A stretch of 64,000 nt of DNA from positions 186,001 through 250,000 of the forward strand of contig NZ_JAJTTF010000005.1 in NCBI RefSeq assembly GCF_021341785.1. The letters run 5' to 3'. Below are positions 17,824 to 27,241 of the stretch, in pieces. Below the pieces are notes generated by a model. That model worked only from the letters and a program-made list of their open reading frames with translations, was not told where the DNA came from and did not search any database. The first letter of the stretch is position 1, and each line of letters starts with the position of its first letter. This DNA comes from Microbacterium sp. Au-Mic1. Its GTDB lineage: Bacteria; Actinomycetota; Actinomycetes; Actinomycetales; Microbacteriaceae. The translations under genes were made by a program, and so were the position numbers.

Positions 17824-18854
17824 CAGGCCTTGGCGGCGGCCTCGCCGAGCATCTTGGCGTAGGTCGGCAGCGCCCACGGGATGGACAGCACGGTGGGCGC
17901 GGAGACGGCCATGAGAAGGGCCTCGTCGTTCATGAGCACGGCGGATCCCTTCTTCACGGCGGGGATCCGGCTGAGCAGCGGATCGTTCTGAAGGGTCGAC
18001 AGGTCGCCGCCCTGCACGTAGACGACCGCGACGTCGGCGTCGAGCTTGTCGGCCTGCTCGGCCGAGATCGTGCCGACGAAGCCCTTCTCGTTCTTGGCCA
18101 GGTCGGTGATCGAGGTCGGGGTGGTGAAGCCGAGGTCGTTCAGGTACTGCACGCGGGTGTCGCTCGGCACGTAGTACTGCACCTTGCCGAGATCCTTCGC
18201 GTCGACCCACATGACCATGCCGGTCTTGCCCTTGGCCGCCGGGTACTTCGCCATCTCGGTGGCCATGGCCTTCTCGGTGTCCGCGATCAGGGCCTTCGCC
18301 TCTGCGGACTTCCCGAGCGCGGTGCCGATCATCGTGGTGGAGTCACGCCAGGACGTGCCCCAGGGGGCGCCCGGGTAGGCGACGGTGGGCGCGATCTTGG
18401 TGAGGGTGTCGTACTCCTGCTTCGTGAGGCCGGAGTTGGTGCCCAGGATCAGATCCGGCGAGGTGTCGGCGATCTTCTCGTAGGGGATGCCGTCGGTCTC
18501 GTCGTGAATCGGCGGGAGCGTCGCCTTGTCGGCGTCGATCGCCTTCTTCGTCCACTCCAGGTAGCCGTCGCCGTCCGGGTCGCCGAAGGTCGCCTTCGGG
18601 ATCGTGACCGGGATGGTGCCCAGGGCGATCGCGGCGTCGAAGCTGCCCCAGCCGATCGTGGCGACGCTCTTGGGCGCCGACTCGACGACGGTCTTGCCGT
18701 AGACGTGCTCGACGGTGGCGGGGAATCCGCCGTCGGAGGAACCGGTTCCGGTGGCGCTGGGCGCGGATCCGGTCGAGCACGCGGTCAGGGCGAGCGCGCC
18801 GGCGGTCAGGAGGCTGAGGACGGCCGCGCTGCGGCGCAGACGAAGGGAGGGCAT
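17823..18854 (-). CDS. Iron-siderophore ABC transporter substrate-binding lipoprotein
   Basis: A 343-aa class III periplasmic-binding protein. The lipoprotein signal is MPSLRLRRSAAVLSLLTAGA with lipobox ALTAC (Cys26). The mature part shows the FepB/FhuD-type fold elements: APKSVATIGWGSFDAAIALG, SPDLILGTNSGLTKQEYDTLTKIAPTVAYPG and a conserved long interlobe helix. The start at 18854 is supported by GAGGAGA 4 nt upstream; a longer frame has no ribosome binding site. It is the first gene of the iron operon, and a candidate iron box lies 29 bp upstream of its start, so it should be derepressed in low iron. Confidence 0.9.
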   Translation of the reverse strand: MPSLRLRRSAAVLSLLTAGALALTACSTGSAPSATGTGSSDGGFPATVEHVYGKTVVESAPKSVATIGWGSFDAAIALGTIPVTIPKATFGDPDGDGYLEWTKKAIDADKATLPPIHDETDGIPYEKIADTSPDLILGTNSGLTKQEYDTLTKIAPTVAYPGAPWGTSWRDSTTMIGTALGKSAEAKALIADTEKAMATEMAKYPAAKGKTGMVMWVDAKDLGKVQYYVPSDTRVQYLNDLGFTTPTSITDLAKNEKGFVGTISAEQADKLDADVAVVYVQGGDLSTLQNDPLLSRIPAVKKGSAVLMNDEALLMAVSAPTVLSIPWALPTYAKMLGEAAAKA

Positions 18855-18882
18855 GGATCTCCTCGAAGAACGGAACGGGTAG

Positions 18883-18901
18883 GTAGGTAAGCCTAACCTA
18901 T
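18883..18901 (-). promoter_or_regulatory. Iron box (IdeR/DmdR-type operator)
   Basis: On the minus strand the 19-mer ATAGGTTAGGCTTACCTAC closely matches the DmdR/IdeR/DtxR consensus TTAGGTTAGGCTAACCTAA (16 of 19 positions by eye). It is placed 29 bp upstream of the siderophore-binding-protein start, which predicts iron-dependent repression of the operon. Confidence 0.8.
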
Positions 18902-18980
18902 GCTGTCCGACTCGGAGGAGCATCGTGCGTCCCTGCGGAATCCTGGCGGCTCGCGCACGGGGACGAGGGCGGACAGAGAA

Positions 18981-19012
18981 GCGGAGGACCGCCCGAACGG
19001 GCGGCCCTCCGC
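18981..19012 (-). terminator. Strong hairpin downstream of the surface-protein gene
   Basis: A 32-nt hairpin with 14 paired bases: GCGGAGG(18981-18987), CCGCCCG(18989-18995), loop AA, CGGGCGG, CCTCCGC, with one A/C mismatch. It begins 8 bp past the stop of the minus-strand surface protein. The minus-strand sequence after it is only mildly T-rich (TTCTCTGT), as is usual for actinobacterial terminators. Confidence 0.65.
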
Positions 19013-19020
19013 AATGAGGT

Positions 19021-22000
19021 TCAGCGACGCTCGATCACCTTCGTGACTGCGCCTGCGGCCAGCAGGATCAGTCCGGCGAAGAGCAGGAACGGGTCGTAGG
19101 ACCCGGTCTGCGCGAGAGAGCCGTTCCTCGGGGTCGCTGCATGCAGGCTGCGTGCGGCCCCCACGAGACCGCGGGTCACGTGGGACACGACCTGGACTCC
19201 AGCGTTGCCGGCGCCCGGTGCGGTCGCTCCGGTGCCCGTCCCGGGTGTTCCGGTGCCGGGTGTGCCCGGAGTGCTCGTGCCCGGGGTTCCGGGAACGGTG
19301 GGCAGACCGGGGAGGGATCCGGTGATCCCGCCGATCACGCCGGGGAGGGATCCGATGATCCCGCCGACGACGCCGGGCAGCGCGCCTGTGACCGAGCTGA
19401 CGACGCCGGTGAGCGTCGACGGAAGGGACCCGGTGACACCGCCGACGAGGCCGCCGAGGTCACCGATGGGCAGGTTCGGCAGACCTGGGAGGGTGCTGCC
19501 GTTGCCCGGGGTGCCGCCGGTTCCGGGAAGACCCGGAATCGAGGGCAGGCCGGGGACGGTGGGCAGCCCCGGAAGGCTGCCGGTGATTCCGCCGAGGTTC
19601 GGCAGGCCCGTGCCCGGGTGCGGCTCACCAGGGAGGATCCCCGAGAGAGCACCCGTCAGGTTCCCAAGACCGGGCAGGCCCGGGAGGGTTCCGCCGTTGC
19701 CGGGGGTTCCCGTTCCCGGGACGGTGGGCAGGCCCGGCAGGTTGCCGGTCAGTCTGCCGAGTGCGCCGGTGACGGCACCGATGGGCAGGTTGGGCAGGCC
19801 CGGCAGGGTTCCGCCGTTGCCGGGGGTTCCCGGGTTACCGGATCCCGGGAGGCCCGGGACGGTGGGCAGCCCCGGAAGGCTGCCCGTGATTCCGCCGAGG
19901 ACTCCGCCGAGGTTCGGCAGCCCCGGGAGGGCGCCGCCGTTACCGGGGGTGCCGGTTCCCGGGAGGCCCGGGACGGTGGGCAGGCCGGGGACGGTGGGCA
20001 CCCCCGGAAGGCTGCCGGTGATCCCGCTGAGGTCGGGCAGGCCCGGGACGGTGGGCAGGCCGGGGACGGTGGGCAGGCCGGGGACGGCGGGCAGCCCCGG
20101 AAGGCTGCCGGTGATCCCGCTGAGGACTCCGCCGATGTTCGGCAGGCCGGCACCGGGGTTCGGCTCGCCGGGGAGGACGCCCATGAGGGCCCCCGTCAAG
20201 CCGCCGAGGTTCGGCAGACCCGGGAGGGCACTGCCGTTGCCGGGCGTGCCGCCGGTTCCGGGAAGACCCGGAATCGAGGGCAGGCCGGGGACGGCGGGCA
20301 GCCCCGGAAGGCTGCCGGTGATTCCGCCGAGGATCCCGCCGAGGCTCGGCAGGCCCGGGAGGGCTCCCCCGTTACCGGGGGTTCCGGTTCCCGGGAGGCC
20401 CGGGATCGAGGGCAGGCCGGGGACGGCGGGCAGCCCCGGAAGGCTGCCGGTGATTCCGCCGAGGATCCCGCCGATGTTCGGCAGGCCCAGGAGGGTTCCT
20501 CCGTTGCCGGGGGTTCCCGGGTTACCGGTTCCCGGGAGGCTCGGGACGGTGGGCAGGCCGCCGGTCAAGTTGCCGAGGACCGGCAGGGTGACCGAGGCGT
20601 GCGGTGCGGTGGTGCCGGTGGTGGGGACGGCCGCGTCGACGTAGACGTTGGTGGCGTCGGTGCCGATGCGGTCGGTGGTGGACACGCCGTTGGGGCCTGC
20701 GGTGAGGTCCCAGACGTCCTTGATTCCGAGGACGTTGAGGTTCTTACCGACGTTCAGGCCGTTCGGGGTGGTGCCGGTGTGAACCGTGCCGACTCCGGGA
20801 ACCGGAATCGTGATCACACCCGTGTTGCCGCCGGTGCCGGGGAGACCTGGAACCGAAGGCACGCCCGGGACGGACGGCAGACCCGGGAGGGATCCGGTCA
20901 ACCCGCCGAGCACACCGGTGAGGTCACCGATGGGCAGGGTGGGCAGGCCAGGGAGGGTTCCGCCGCCGTTGCCCGGGAGGCCCGGGACGGACGGCAGACC
21001 CGGAAGGACGCCGGTCAGGTTGCCGAGGTTCGGCAGGGTGACGGCGGCGTGCGGTGCGGTGGTTCCTGTGGTGGGGACGGCTGCGTCGACGTAGACGTTG
21101 GTGCTGTCGGTGCCGATGCGGTCCGTGGTGGAGACGCCCTTGGGGCCGGCGGTGAGGTCCCAGACGTCCTTGATTCCGAGGACGTTCAGGTTCTTTCCGA
21201 CGTTCAGGCCGTCAGGGGTGGTGCCGGCGCGAACGCTTCCGACACCGGGAATGGGAACCGTGACGACACCCGTTCCCGGAGTTCCACCGGTGCCCGGGAG
21301 ACCCGGTACCGAGGGCAGCCCCGGAACGGAGGGCAGGCCTGGAAGGCTGCCGGTGATTCCGCCGAGGACTCCGCCGAGGTTCGGCAGGCCCGGGATCGAG
21401 GGCAGCCCCGGAATGGTTCCTCCTCCATTACCTCCGGGGGTGCCGCCGGTGCCCGGAATGCCGGGAAGGGATCCGCCGCCGGGAAGCCCCGGGACGGTGG
21501 GGAGGCCGCCGGTGATTCCGCCGAGGTTCGGAAGCGTCACCGACGCGTGCGGGGCCGTGGTCCCGTTCGTCGGAACCGCTGCGTCGACGTAGACGTTGGT
21601 GGCGTCGGTGCCGATGCGGTCCGTGGTGGAGACGCCCTTGGGGCCGGCGGTGAGGTCCCAGACGTCCTTGACTCCGAGGACGTTGAGATTCTTTCCGACG
21701 TTCAGGCCGTCAGGGGTGGTGCCGGCGTGAACGCTGCCGACACCGGGGATGGGAACCGTGATGACACTCGTGCCCGGAGTTCCACCGGTGCCCGGGAGAC
21801 CCGGAACCGAGGGCAGACCCGGGAGGGACGGGAGTGCCGGCAGGCTGCCGGTCAGACCGCCCAGGACTCCACCGAGATTCGGCAGACCGGGAAGGGATCC
21901 TCCAGTACCCGGGGTTCCGCCGTTACCGGGCAGACCCGGAACGGTGGGCAGGCCCGGGAGGCCGCCGGTGATTCCGCCGAGGTTCGGAAGCGTCACCGAC

Positions 22001-23115
22001 GCGTGCGGGGCCGTGGTCCCGTTCGTCGGAACCGCTGCGTCGACGTAGACGTTGGTGGCGTCGGTGCCGATGCGGTCAGTTGTAGACACGCCCTTGGGGC
22101 CGGCGGTGAGGTCCCAGACGTCCTTGATGCCGAGGACGTTGAGATTCTTGCCGACGTTGAGCCCGTTCGGCGTGGTACCGGCGTGAACCGAACCGACCCC
22201 CGGGAGGGGAACCGTGATCACGCCCGGAGCTCCGCCACTCCCCGGCAGGCCCGGAATGCCTGGCAGCGAACCACCAGGAAGCCCAGGAAGCCCAGGAAGA
22301 CCCGGAAGACCCGGAAGACCCGGGGTGCCGCCGTTGCCGGGCAGGCCGGGAACGGTGGGCAGGCTCGGCAGGTGTCCGGTGATTCCGCCGATCGTGCCGG
22401 TGACACCGCCGAGGGTGTCGCCGATGTTCGGCAACCCCGGCAGCGACGGGATGCCCGGGAGCCCGGGTGTGCCGCCGTTGCCCGGGAGGCCCGGGACGGT
22501 AGGCAGGCCAGGAACGGTGGGAAGACCGCCGGTGATTCCGCCGAGGGCGCCGGTGACGCCGGACGTGGTGGCGTCGGCGACCCCGTTGACGGTGTCGGCG
22601 ACACCATCGCCCGCCGCCGCGACGACCGGGCCGACGGAGTCCGCAGCGCTGCCGGCAGCAGCGTGCGTGACGTCGTCGACGGTGTTCGTCACACCGGTCG
22701 TCGCCGCGTCGGTGACGCTGCTGACGGTGTCCACGGCGCCATCGGTCGCGGCCGTGGCGGCCTGGACGACGGAGCTCGTGACGTCGGGGACGGAGGGGAC
22801 CGTAGGCAGACCCGGATCCGTGCCCCCACCCGAGGGGACCGTTCCCGTGACCGTGCCGAGCGTGTCGCCGACGAGCTGCGAGACGTCCTGCGTGACCGCA
22901 GGAAGACTGCCGGTTCCTCCGCTTCCGCCCTGCGACGGACCACAGGCTCCGGCCACGAGGTTCGTGACCGCGGTGAGTGTGCTGCCGACGACGTTGCAGC
23001 CGCAGTCGGCGCCATTGGGTGGCGCCTCTGCGGCATTCGCCGCCGTCGCGCCGGCGAGAGTGATCCCGCCCGCGATGAGCGTGCCCCAGAGAGCACGCTT
23101 GACGATGCGATTCAT
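19021..23115 (-). CDS. Giant LAXTG-anchored Gly/Leu/Pro-rich repeat surface protein
   Basis: A 1364-aa secreted protein. Residues 1-28 form a signal peptide ending ATAANA. A short Cys-containing N-terminal segment (DCGCNVVG, AGACGPSQ) follows, then a Val/Thr/Asp-rich helical-looking region (DAATTGVTNTVDDVTHAA). About 1100 residues of degenerate GLPxLPxVPGLPG repeats are interrupted by four near-identical modules of about 87 aa (GLNVGKNLNVLGIKDVWDLT core). The C-terminus is a sorting signal: LAQTG at 1334-1338, a hydrophobic helix and the tail KVIERR, as in class E-type sortase substrates of high-GC actinobacteria. The start is supported by AGAAGG. It is the second gene of an operon with the 342-aa secreted protein. 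A structural or adhesive surface role is inferred; no sortase gene is in the window. Confidence 0.85.
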   Translation of the reverse strand: MNRIVKRALWGTLIAGGITLAGATAANAAEAPPNGADCGCNVVGSTLTAVTNLVAGACGPSQGGSGGTGSLPAVTQDVSQLVGDTLGTVTGTVPSGGGTDPGLPTVPSVPDVTSSVVQAATAATDGAVDTVSSVTDAATTGVTNTVDDVTHAAAGSAADSVGPVVAAAGDGVADTVNGVADATTSGVTGALGGITGGLPTVPGLPTVPGLPGNGGTPGLPGIPSLPGLPNIGDTLGGVTGTIGGITGHLPSLPTVPGLPGNGGTPGLPGLPGLPGLPGLPGGSLPGIPGLPGSGGAPGVITVPLPGVGSVHAGTTPNGLNVGKNLNVLGIKDVWDLTAGPKGVSTTDRIGTDATNVYVDAAVPTNGTTAPHASVTLPNLGGITGGLPGLPTVPGLPGNGGTPGTGGSLPGLPNLGGVLGGLTGSLPALPSLPGLPSVPGLPGTGGTPGTSVITVPIPGVGSVHAGTTPDGLNVGKNLNVLGVKDVWDLTAGPKGVSTTDRIGTDATNVYVDAAVPTNGTTAPHASVTLPNLGGITGGLPTVPGLPGGGSLPGIPGTGGTPGGNGGGTIPGLPSIPGLPNLGGVLGGITGSLPGLPSVPGLPSVPGLPGTGGTPGTGVVTVPIPGVGSVRAGTTPDGLNVGKNLNVLGIKDVWDLTAGPKGVSTTDRIGTDSTNVYVDAAVPTTGTTAPHAAVTLPNLGNLTGVLPGLPSVPGLPGNGGGTLPGLPTLPIGDLTGVLGGLTGSLPGLPSVPGVPSVPGLPGTGGNTGVITIPVPGVGTVHTGTTPNGLNVGKNLNVLGIKDVWDLTAGPNGVSTTDRIGTDATNVYVDAAVPTTGTTAPHASVTLPVLGNLTGGLPTVPSLPGTGNPGTPGNGGTLLGLPNIGGILGGITGSLPGLPAVPGLPSIPGLPGTGTPGNGGALPGLPSLGGILGGITGSLPGLPAVPGLPSIPGLPGTGGTPGNGSALPGLPNLGGLTGALMGVLPGEPNPGAGLPNIGGVLSGITGSLPGLPAVPGLPTVPGLPTVPGLPDLSGITGSLPGVPTVPGLPTVPGLPGTGTPGNGGALPGLPNLGGVLGGITGSLPGLPTVPGLPGSGNPGTPGNGGTLPGLPNLPIGAVTGALGRLTGNLPGLPTVPGTGTPGNGGTLPGLPGLGNLTGALSGILPGEPHPGTGLPNLGGITGSLPGLPTVPGLPSIPGLPGTGGTPGNGSTLPGLPNLPIGDLGGLVGGVTGSLPSTLTGVVSSVTGALPGVVGGIIGSLPGVIGGITGSLPGLPTVPGTPGTSTPGTPGTGTPGTGTGATAPGAGNAGVQVVSHVTRGLVGAARSLHAATPRNGSLAQTGSYDPFLLFAGLILLAAGAVTKVIERR
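20556..20817 (-). repeat. Surface-protein module 4 (about 87 codons)
   Basis: Fourth module in coding order, from VITIPVPGVGTV to LGNLTGGLP. It is the most diverged copy (VHTGTTPNG, AGPNGVSTTD, LPVLGN) but keeps the GLNVGKNLNVLGIKDVWDLT core. Confidence 0.8.
21005..21267 (-). repeat. Surface-protein module 3
   Basis: Third module in coding order, VVTVPIPGVGSVRAG to NLTGVLP. It differs from modules 1 and 2 at a handful of residues (IGTDST, PTTGTTAPHAAV). Confidence 0.8.
21503..21765 (-). repeat. Surface-protein module 2
   Basis: Second module in coding order. It is almost identical to module 1 at the amino-acid level (LPLPG changed to VPIPG, NGL to DGL, GIKD to GVKD), with long identical DNA stretches that suggest recent duplication or gene conversion. 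Confidence 0.8.
21961..22221 (-). repeat. Surface-protein module 1
   Basis: First module in coding order, VITVPLPGVGSVHAG to LGGITGGLP. The four modules are spaced by GLP-repeat linkers of about 150 to 290 nt. Confidence 0.8.
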
Positions 23116-23190
23116 GTTCTCTTTCCTTCTGATCTGGGGATGCGCGAATGCGCGATGACACGTGCCGCCTCGAGGGCGGTCGTGCCCCGA

Positions 23191-24219
23191 TCAGTCGGGA
23201 GAGGAGTCGTGGTCCGCGACCGGTGAGACCGGCAGGCGGTCATCGCCTGCGGATCCGGTGCGGACGGTCAGCAGACGGTCGCCCGCCGACAGGGAAGAGA
23301 TGGTGCCGAAGAGGCGCACGTCGCTCGTGCTCCCACCGGATGCGGATCCGGTGCCGGGCACCCCGAACTCAGACGTCGGGGAACCCGACGGATGCCGCGC
23401 GGGCGCCGCAGGTGCGGTCGCCGCCGGGGGCGCGGAGAGCGCTGCCGTGAGGACGTCATCGACCGCGGGAAGTGCAGGCTGCGCCCCATCCCGGGCGGAT
23501 GCGAGCACGACAGGCGGAATCGATGCGGAGGAGACCGGCTCCCGCGTGCCTTGGGGAGCGGGAACGGTGGGGGCTCCGACCGGATCCGAGACCGACGGTG
23601 AAGGCACGAGAGCGGTTGCGCCCCGTACCGTCTCGGTCACGGTGCCGACGGTGCCGTCGACGGAGACGGCGATCCGCGGGAGTGCAGCGGTCACGGCGTC
23701 GAGGGTCGTCGGAACTCGATGCAGCACGGCGTTGACCGGCGCGAGCACGGGGCTCAGCGCCGGGGCGACGGTGTCAGCGGTCGTCGTGACGGCGTCGATC
23801 GCCGCGCCGGCGGTCTGATCGACTCCTTGCACGACCGGAAGGACCGTCTCGACGATCGGCGCGATCAGGGGTGCCGCGGGCGCGGAGACCTCCGCGGGCG
23901 CCGGGCCTGCTTCGGAGACGGACGCCGTGTCCGTGATCGCGTCAGCGACGGGAGCGGGGAGCACCTCGGAGACGGAGGTCTGCACGGCCGAGAGCGTGCT
24001 CTGCACGGTGACCGGCCCTTCGGTGATCGAGTTCTGCACCGCACCGACGGTGCTCTGCAGCGCGCCGATGATGCTCGGGGGTGGTGGGGGTGCGGTTTCC
24101 GCCGCCTGCGCGGATCCGGATCCGAAGGCGATCGACAGCGCCACCCAGCCGAGGGCGAGGAATCCGCCCGCGATCGCACCGGGGACGAATCCCCGTAGCG
24201 ACCACGTGCGACCCTGCAT
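23191..24219 (-). CDS. Secreted Val/Ala/Pro-rich protein, partner of the LAXTG protein
   Basis: A 342-aa protein with an N-terminal signal or anchor helix (GFVPGAIAGGFLALGWVALSIAFG) and possible cleavage after SAQA. The rest is low-complexity: repeated amphipathic short helices separated by prolines (TVGAVQNSITEGPVTVQSTLSAVQTSVSEVLP; DAVTTTADTVAPALSPVLAPV), then a Ser/Pro/Ala-rich tail. There is no LPXTG motif or second membrane segment. I do not recognise a family. The start at 24219 is favoured by a G-rich stretch just upstream; an ATG at 24240 is possible. It lies 75 bp upstream of the giant surface-protein gene in the same direction and shares its compositional style, so a joint surface role is inferred. 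Confidence 0.65.
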   Translation of the reverse strand: MQGRTWSLRGFVPGAIAGGFLALGWVALSIAFGSGSAQAAETAPPPPPSIIGALQSTVGAVQNSITEGPVTVQSTLSAVQTSVSEVLPAPVADAITDTASVSEAGPAPAEVSAPAAPLIAPIVETVLPVVQGVDQTAGAAIDAVTTTADTVAPALSPVLAPVNAVLHRVPTTLDAVTAALPRIAVSVDGTVGTVTETVRGATALVPSPSVSDPVGAPTVPAPQGTREPVSSASIPPVVLASARDGAQPALPAVDDVLTAALSAPPAATAPAAPARHPSGSPTSEFGVPGTGSASGGSTSDVRLFGTISSLSAGDRLLTVRTGSAGDDRLPVSPVADHDSSPD

Positions 24220-24360
24220 GATTACCCCCCGATATATCACTTACCGCACAAGGTATGCCCCGGAGGGGGTTCTGTCCAGAGGCAGGTTTCGTTGTTTCAC
24301 ACCGCTTCACCCGGGAGACCGCGGTGCTGCCGCGACGCGCCCAGGTGTCCCGCACTGACG

Positions 24361-24366
24361 TAGCGT
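24361..24366 (+). promoter_or_regulatory. -10 hexamer TAGCGT of sufS
   Basis: TAGCGT is followed by 6 nt and the GTG start at 24373, predicting a leaderless sufSU transcript. No clear -35 element was found. Confidence 0.5.
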
Positions 24367-24369
24367 TGA

Positions 24370-26123
<1,754 letters not shown>

Positions 26124-26137
26124 GGCGTCACCTGCCC

Positions 26138-26200
26138 GTTTCGAAGCGCGTGAATGACCCGATTCCGGCTCTGGATCGAGCCAGTTGCGCGCTGTGAAAC
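26138..26200. repeat. Palindromic repeat, family A copy 1
   Basis: A 63-bp imperfect palindrome with arms GTTTCGAAGCGCG and GCGCGCTGTGAAAC. It matches the copy at 30540-30609 at about 55 of 62 aligned positions, including the centre. It lies between convergent sufU and the LysR gene, so it may act as a bidirectional terminator. Confidence 0.75.
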
Positions 26201-26209
26201 CAGGAGAGG

Positions 26210-27109
26210 TCAGGCCCCGAGCTTCTCCACGGCGAAGTCGAGGAGCGCTGAGGCGCGCGGCGTGAGATTCATGTCGGCGGGCCAGATCCCCACCACGTGG
26301 GAGCGCGTCACCGGAGGGTCGAGGGGGCGGATCACGACCGGGCGGCCCTCGGTGCTCATCGGGATGACGTTGGGTCGGGACATGAGCAGCCCATAGCCGA
26401 GTCCGCGGCCGACGAGCGCCTCGACGAGACCGATCTGCGTGACCCTGGTCTCGATGCGGGGCTCGAGCCCGCGGGCTGCGAAGGCGTCGGTCACGTTGCG
26501 GATGCTCGGGGCCGCGTCGTACAGGATGCAGGGCTGGTCGGCGAGATCCGCCAGGTCCACCGCCTCGGCCCTCGTTAGCGGATGGTCGGGATGCAGATGG
26601 ACCTCGAGCTCCGTCGCGTAGACCTTCCGGCGGCGGTATCCGACCGGCAGGGAAACGTCGAATACGAGGGCGATGTCCAGGCGACCGGCTTCGAGCGCGG
26701 AGAGCAGCTCCTCGTTCGTGCCCACCATGATCTCGAGACGAACGCCGGGGTGCCGCTTCGGGAAGCCCTCGAGAAGCTCGGGGACCACGTTCGTGGCGAA
26801 GCTCGCGTAACAGCCGAGCTTGACCGGACCTCGCAGCTCCTCGCCCCGGCCGGCCCGCAGGACGAGCTCCTGGGTGTCCGCGAGGATCCTGCGGGCCTGT
26901 TCGGCGAACTCCTGACCCGTCGGCGTCAGGGTCAGGCCGCGCGCCTTGCGGCGCACGCACAGCTGCTCGCCCACGGCCTTCTCGAGGCTCGTGATGGCCT
27001 GGGACAGCGCGGACTCCGAGATGTGCAGATGAGCGGCGGCAGCGCTCAGCGTGGTGAAGTTCGGAAGCGCGGCGAACAGCTCCAGTTGTCTCAGGCTCAC
27101 ATCGGCCAC
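26210..27109 (-). CDS. LysR-family transcriptional regulator
   Basis: A 299-aa LysR protein. The N-terminal winged helix-turn-helix is clear (LRQLELFAALPNFTTLSAAAAHLHISESALSQAITSLEKAVGEQL). The effector-binding domain begins at about residue 90 (GPVKLGCYASFATNVVPELLEGFPKRHPGVRLEIMVG). The start codon is GTG at 27109. It diverges from the MHS transporter gene, with 132 bp between starts, and probably activates that transport/oxygenase operon in response to its aromatic substrate. The gap contains T-N11-A-like steps but no operator I would defend. Confidence 0.9.
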   Translation of the reverse strand: MADVSLRQLELFAALPNFTTLSAAAAHLHISESALSQAITSLEKAVGEQLCVRRKARGLTLTPTGQEFAEQARRILADTQELVLRAGRGEELRGPVKLGCYASFATNVVPELLEGFPKRHPGVRLEIMVGTNEELLSALEAGRLDIALVFDVSLPVGYRRRKVYATELEVHLHPDHPLTRAEAVDLADLADQPCILYDAAPSIRNVTDAFAARGLEPRIETRVTQIGLVEALVGRGLGYGLLMSRPNVIPMSTEGRPVVIRPLDPPVTRSHVVGIWPADMNLTPRASALLDFAVEKLGA

Positions 27110-27241
27110 GACAGTCCTCCTCGGGAAACTTCTTCGGCTCCATCGAACTATATCCGCGCATAACTGCGATTTACACGGAGACGGCGTTGTCCCACGATGA
27201 GAGGACCCGCTTCCCGAACCCTCCTCGACGGAGGGAGAACA

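Noticed and set aside
19141..23226. About 1360-codon open frame on the plus strand opposite the surface-protein gene
   Set aside because: It is a by-product of the GC-rich repeat on the other strand; it has no signal sequence or family features, while the minus frame has a signal peptide, ribosome binding site and sorting signal.
27110..27241. LysR T-N11-A operator in the divergent gap
   Set aside because: Several trivial T-N11-A matches exist and none has convincing symmetry.
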